Source of the DNA: an uncultured Bacillus sp.
GTDB taxonomy: Bacteria > Bacillota > Bacilli > Bacillales_B > DSM-18226
Assembly (NCBI RefSeq): GCF_946478885.1
Contig: NZ_CAMLDX010000122.1
Coordinates: 1-8,420, forward strand
Length of the DNA: 8,420 nucleotides
Reading direction: 5' to 3'
Below, one piece after another: positions 6,271 through 8,420 of this stretch. How positions within the stretch are numbered: position 1 is the first letter of the stretch; the number at the start of each line of letters is the position of its first letter. The notes beneath the pieces were generated by a model that made no database searches, was not told the origin of the DNA, and worked only from the letters and a program-made list of their open reading frames with translations. The translations under genes and the position numbers were made by a program.

Positions 6271-6558
6271 GTTTCCGAGGATAATTTTAACAATACAGAG
6301 GATGCACGTCAATCATTCCTGCAACGCTGATGCTCAAGTAAAATAACAAAAGGATCTGCTTTTCATATGAATGCATGAGGGGCGGCCATTTATAAAATGC
6401 AATTATTTAATCATACGTTTGATTAAGAAAAGCGGAGAGAGAAAATTCTTATTGATATTTGAGAGGAGAAAACACTGAAAAACATGGGAATGATTGTGAA
6501 TATTCTGTTCTCCATAAGAAATAATATCCCTGTATAAAAAACAAAAGGGGTTATTTGT
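6271..6558. other. Intergenic region between scfA and hsp20 with a 20-bp operator-like palindrome
   Basis: The divergent scfA/hsp20 spacer holds TTAATCA (6407-6413) and TGATTAA (6420-6426) around a central ACGT, symmetric at 9 of 10 positions. Its form recalls TetR-type operators. TATAAA (6391-6396) just before it could be a plus-strand -10, with a poor -35 (TGAATG, 6368-6373) at 17 nt, so a bound repressor would block transcription toward hsp20. An AGGAG (6463-6467) precedes only a 17-codon frame with poor spacing, not called as a gene. No sigma-B promoter was recognised. Confidence 0.35.
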
Positions 6559-6995
6559 ATGGCGTTAGGTCCTTATGAACCACTCAGGCAGTTATCCAAT
6601 ATTCGGAGAGAGTTTGACCGTTTTTTTTCAGATTTACCGATAGCATTTGATCATGAACATTCGTTTGGCGGTATTCGTACAGATATTCATGAAACGGATT
6701 GTGAGGTTGTGGCCACCTTCGATATCCCGGGTCTTGAAAAAAAGAGGATGTTTCGATCGATATGGATAATAATACGCTGCAAATTAGCGGAACGATTCAT
6801 CAGTCTAAAGAAATGAAGGAAGAAAATATACACAGAAAAGAGCGGTTTACCGGCCGTTTTCACCGCTCCGTCACTCTCCCGGGTTCTGTTTCTCATGAAG
6901 GAGTTTCTGCCAGCTATAAAAATGGTGTCTTAGAAGTGAAAATACCAAAATTAGTGGAAAGGAATAAGAAGAAAATTGATGTTCAATTTCACTGA
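6559..6995 (+). pseudogene. Hsp20/alpha-crystallin small heat-shock protein, disrupted by a -1 frameshift at A7
   Basis: Two overlapping frames together encode a normal 145-aa small heat-shock protein, an ATP-independent holdase chaperone. Frame 0 (from 6559, AAAGGGG at 8 nt spacing) gives MALGPYEPLRQLSNIRREFD through DIHETDCEVVATFDIPGLEKK (residues 1-62), then runs into out-of-frame sequence ending at 6816. The -1 frame continues EDVSIDMDNNTLQISG, the GRFHRSVTLPGSV block and ASYKNGVLEVKIPK, ending at 6995. The switch falls in seven As (6737-6743), at the heptamer A_AAA_AAG (6738-6744) in exactly the right phase for -1 slippage, rejoining at GAG (6744-6746). I saw no upstream stimulatory Shine-Dalgarno or strong hairpin close downstream. 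A base-call error or a real one-base deletion is therefore as likely as programmed frameshifting. Both halves look conserved, so decay would be recent. Confidence 0.82.
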
Positions 6996-7014
6996 TTTAT
7001 CCTCATACTAAAAG

Positions 7015-7057
7015 AGCAAAAAGGCCGTAGTTGATGAGCGGTCTTTCTGCTGTTTTT
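7015..7057 (+). terminator. Rho-independent terminator after hsp20, probably bidirectional
   Basis: AGCAAAAAGGCCG (7015-7027) pairs with CGGTCTTTCTGCT (7039-7051) at 12 of 13 positions, with an 11-nt loop and then GTTTTT. The opposite strand reads GGCCTTTTTGCTCTTTT at the far side, so it can also serve the convergent SinI-like gene, for which no other terminator was seen in 7058-7128. Confidence 0.85.
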
Positions 7058-7128
7058 GAAATTTATATATAAGAAAGTGTAAAAAAAATACTAGAGCAGC
7101 AAGGGTTTTCCTTAAAGGTGAAATTTAC

Positions 7129-7293
7129 TTAGGACAGGGGTGTATCGTGATAAACTCCGCTGCCTTCCTTTTCCGCTTTTTTTATGTCTAAGAATGCCCT
7201 GAATGTCTCTTTTGTGACGCCAGATTGAATCAATTCTTCAAGAAGCTGTATCCATTCGTACTCTAAACCATCATCCCGTTGTTTATTTTCCAT
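7129..7293 (-). CDS. SinI/SlrA-like antirepressor, 54 aa
   Basis: This small soluble protein begins MENKQRDDGLEYEWIQLL. Residues 10-36 match the SinI dimerisation domain pattern, 'L(D/E)xEWxxL(I/L)...(A/E)...G(V/L)(S/T)xExxRxFL': LEYEWIQLLEE, SGVTKETFRAFL. SinI and SlrA of B. subtilis bind the SinR-type repressor through this domain and release biofilm matrix genes. A strong GGGAGGT (7301-7307) lies 7 nt before the ATG. No SinR-type partner is encoded in the window, so it is an orphan antirepressor like SlrA. It lies 127 nt downstream of the c-di-GMP-riboswitch gene on the same strand, with no clear terminator between, so co-transcription is possible. The tail (KKAEKEGSGVYHDTPLS) is hydrophilic and unremarkable. 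The family assignment is by pattern only. Confidence 0.82.
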   Translation of the reverse strand: MENKQRDDGLEYEWIQLLEELIQSGVTKETFRAFLDIKKAEKEGSGVYHDTPLS

Positions 7294-7420
7294 AATCAGT
7301 ACCTCCCGAAGGAAATTCTAACTTCACAATATTACTTCGGTTATTTTTAGTGGTTTATAAAGTTATTTTGCAAAATGGCCGATTATTCATGAAGATTGAA
7401 CAAAAATATTAATTTGGGAT

Positions 7421-7615
7421 TCAAGAACCAATCTTAATGCTTGCTTTACAAATTGGACAGGTAATGTCCTTAATATGTTTAAATTTAATTTTCTTGAAAT
7501 CCCTTTTGTTCATTAAATAATAATGATGATATGTAAATTGGCACTCACAACTTTGCTTGTCTTTAACAATATGGATAAGATTGTCTTCATTGCTATAGAT
7601 CGTTGGCAAAAACAT
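7421..7615 (-). CDS. Small four-cysteine protein (possible zinc ribbon), controlled by a c-di-GMP riboswitch
   Basis: This 64-aa basic protein is one I do not recognise. The cysteines form two pairs, C23-E-C25 (SCECQF) and C53-P-I-C56 (TCPICKASIK), separated by a lysine- and histidine-rich stretch (YHHYYLMNKRDFKKIKFKHIKD). The arrangement suggests a single zinc-ribbon-like metal site. There is no signal peptide or membrane segment. The ATG at 7615 has AAGAAGGG (7621-7628) at 5 nt spacing. That site is complementary to CCTTTTCTT (7655-7663 on this strand): 8 pairs including two G.U, enough to hide it. The gene begins about 70 nt after the c-di-GMP-I aptamer, so translation may be governed by the ligand. 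Possible roles are nucleic-acid binding or a protein partner in the motility/biofilm switch (inference). Confidence 0.7.
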   Translation of the reverse strand: MFLPTIYSNEDNLIHIVKDKQSCECQFTYHHYYLMNKRDFKKIKFKHIKDITCPICKASIKIGS

Positions 7616-7684
7616 GTTAACCCTTCTTATTTAGTATAGAATTTGGCAAAATTTAAGAAAAGGCATAAAGGAAAATGACTATTT

Positions 7685-7766
7685 GGTGCAACCCGGCTGC
7701 CATGACACGGTTTGTGTGGTAGGCCCGTGGCTTTGCGTCTTTTACTTTCGTAAAATTTGCCCTATC
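7685..7766 (-). ncRNA. c-di-GMP-I (GEMM) riboswitch aptamer
   Basis: Read on the minus strand, the conserved GEMM elements appear in order. GGGCAA (7757-7762) pairs with TTGCACC (7685-7691) with one bulged A. TTTTAC-GAAA-GTAAAA (7740-7755) is a perfect 6-bp hairpin with a GNRA tetraloop. CGCAAAGCCACGGGCCTA (7720-7737) is the near-invariant core, followed by the second hairpin and AGCCGGGTTGC closing the aptamer. It lies upstream of the 64-aa four-cysteine gene. No intrinsic terminator was seen before that gene, and the Shine-Dalgarno can be sequestered (see that entry), so translational control is favoured. Whether c-di-GMP turns the gene on or off cannot be told. Related 3',3'-cGAMP-sensing variants exist. 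Confidence 0.9.
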
Positions 7767-7782
7767 TTTATGATATCATAAA
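7767..7782. promoter_or_regulatory. 16-bp perfect palindrome at the riboswitch promoter
   Basis: TTTATGATATCATAAA is a perfect palindrome. On the minus strand it contains TATGAT (7775-7780), placed about 7 nt before the expected start of the GEMM RNA, so it may be the -10 element, an operator, or both. The matching -35 position is poor, suggesting an activator or alternative control. Chance cannot be excluded in such A+T-rich DNA. Confidence 0.35.
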
Positions 7783-8090
7783 TTTTCTAACAAATAATGA
7801 TGTTTAACCTATGACAAATTTACTGTTTTTTAATGAAAATAAAGAATCTATTCATTTAAATGGTAAAAAGAGGATTTTTTTTAGGATAAATCAGTGAATA
7901 GATTAAGTGCTTTTTTACTAAAAAAGATGTGATTTTCTGTAATTCATGTAATGGGCCTTGCATTTCTGAAGAGGAGGAAAATTTATGTGCCGAAAGGGAG
8001 TCTGAATAAGAGATCCTCACGGAACTATCCTTTTTTCATTGCCGAATAATGTGTTGTTAATCAGTTTTACATACGGGATCATGATCGATA
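7783..8090. other. Gene-free A+T-rich region upstream of the rRNA promoters
   Basis: No credible gene is seen. An ideal AGGAGG (7972-7977) stands 7 nt before an ATG (7985) that opens only a six-codon frame, MCRKGV, ending at 8005. This could be a leader peptide or a remnant. Short low-complexity inverted repeats such as CTTTTTT...AAAAAAG (around 7910-7926) and GATCATGATC (around 8080-8090) are present without further support. Confidence 0.4.
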
Positions 8091-8098
8091 AAAATTGG

Positions 8099-8127
8099 TT
8101 GATTTCTGTTAATTATGATGATAATAT
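8099..8127 (+). promoter_or_regulatory. Possible third, distal rRNA promoter
   Basis: TTGATT (8099-8104) and TAATAT (8122-8127) are 17 nt apart and lie about 130 bp upstream of the first clear rRNA promoter on the same strand. Both hexamers are weaker than those downstream. Confidence 0.35.
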
Positions 8128-8231
8128 TAACTTCCCTGTTTCCTTTTGAATAGAAATAAGGTAGGTTTTGATTCTGGCTGATTCATAGAAGAAAAATAAA
8201 AAATCAGCAGAAGAAAAATGATAAAAAGAAG

Positions 8232-8260
8232 TTGACTTCTGTGAAGTTTGAAGATATAAT
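8232..8260 (+). promoter_or_regulatory. rRNA operon promoter P1
   Basis: TTGACT (8232-8237) and a perfect TATAAT (8255-8260) are separated by 17 nt, with an A-rich stretch just upstream resembling an UP element. It is the first of two near-identical tandem promoters, typical of Bacillus rRNA operons. Confidence 0.85.
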
Positions 8261-8308
8261 CAGACTTGTCGCTGAAATGAATTGAATTAAAAAAATTCTT
8301 CAGAGCAG

Positions 8309-8337
8309 TTGACTTCAATGAAATAGAGTAGTAAAAT
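8309..8337 (+). promoter_or_regulatory. rRNA operon promoter P2
   Basis: TTGACT (8309-8314) and TAAAAT (8332-8337) are separated by 17 nt, preceded by AATTAAAAAAATTC. It lies 77 bp after P1 with the same -35 hexamer and following T. Transcription would start near 8344, just before the antitermination leader. Confidence 0.83.
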
Positions 8338-8347
8338 ATTTCTTAGT

Positions 8348-8384
8348 GCTGATGGAAAAATCAGCTGATTGTTCTTTGAAAACT
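8348..8384 (+). promoter_or_regulatory. rRNA leader antitermination site (boxB-like hairpin plus boxA)
   Basis: GCTGAT (8348-8353) and ATCAGC (8360-8365) form a perfect hairpin with a GGAAAA loop. TGTTCTTTGAAAAC (from 8370) follows, matching the boxA of Bacillus rRNA leaders, where Nus factors bind to prevent premature termination. The 16S rRNA should begin downstream, outside the window. Confidence 0.82.
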
Positions 8385-8420
8385 AAACAAAGCAGAAATG
8401 TCAACGTTAATTCTAAAGTC

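Noticed and set aside
6205..6312. N-terminal extension of scfA to an upstream ATG at 6312
   Set aside because: It would run through the FNR-type box and promoter; the start at 6204 has an ideal ribosome binding site and family-typical length.
6484..6537. 17-codon frame MGMIVNILFSIRNNIPV after an AGGAG
   Set aside because: Spacing from the AGGAG to the ATG is about 16 nt and there is no conservation signal; treated as chance.
8127..8318. 63-aa minus-strand frame with a hydrophobic stretch
   Set aside because: It lies across the rRNA promoters P1 and P2; the hydrophobic run comes from A+T-rich promoter DNA.
1..8420. CRISPR arrays, tRNA genes, insertion sequences with transposase, phage attachment sites
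   Set aside because: I saw no regularly spaced repeats, no cloverleaf ending in CCA, and no transposase or integrase frame in the window.

Overview
This window looks like chromosomal DNA of a low-G+C, Gram-positive, spore-forming-type bacterium of the Bacillaceae. The evidence is strong AGGAGG-type ribosome binding sites, a TTG start, a T-box leader, a SinI-like antirepressor, TTGACT/TATAAT-type tandem promoters with a Bacillus-type rRNA leader at the right edge, and family-level matches to Bacillus proteins. The species cannot be named from the sequence alone.

Left part (1-3100). The 5' end of a YoaP-like GNAT acetyltransferase runs off the left edge on the minus strand. A 95-bp REP-like palindromic element (457-551) follows. 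Then come a minus-strand pair, a YbfB/YjiJ-type MFS transporter and a 4-oxalocrotonate-tautomerase-like enzyme, and a divergent LysR-type regulator. A clean ATC-N9-GAT LysR box lies in the shared intergenic region.

Centre (3290-6560). A complete T-box riboswitch precedes a class I SAM-dependent methyltransferase. Its specifier codon reads TGG (Trp), and its UGGC acceptor-end bulge matches the G discriminator of bacterial tRNA-Trp. Convergent to this is a two-gene RiPP locus, scfA (six-cysteine SCIFF precursor peptide) and scfB (radical SAM/SPASM maturase). scfA has a near-ideal CRP/FNR-type palindrome abutting a TTGACA -35 hexamer. A long structured terminator separates scfA from scfB, which would favour precursor over enzyme. 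The scfA core has Gly where known SCIFF peptides have the crosslinked Thr.

Right part (6560-8420). A small heat-shock (Hsp20) gene is split by a -1 frameshift exactly at the slippery heptamer A_AAA_AAG. On the minus strand, a c-di-GMP-I (GEMM) riboswitch precedes an unrecognised 64-aa four-cysteine protein, and downstream of that is a 54-aa SinI/SlrA-like antirepressor. The last 330 bp carry two strong rRNA-type promoters, a possible third, and a boxB/boxA-like antitermination leader. The 16S rRNA itself lies beyond the right edge.

The most noteworthy items are the Trp T-box on a methyltransferase, the probably oxygen-regulated SCIFF locus with an altered core, the slippery Hsp20 frameshift, and the c-di-GMP riboswitch/SinI-like neighbourhood. 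All functional statements rest on reading the sequence and on remembered family knowledge; no database search was run.
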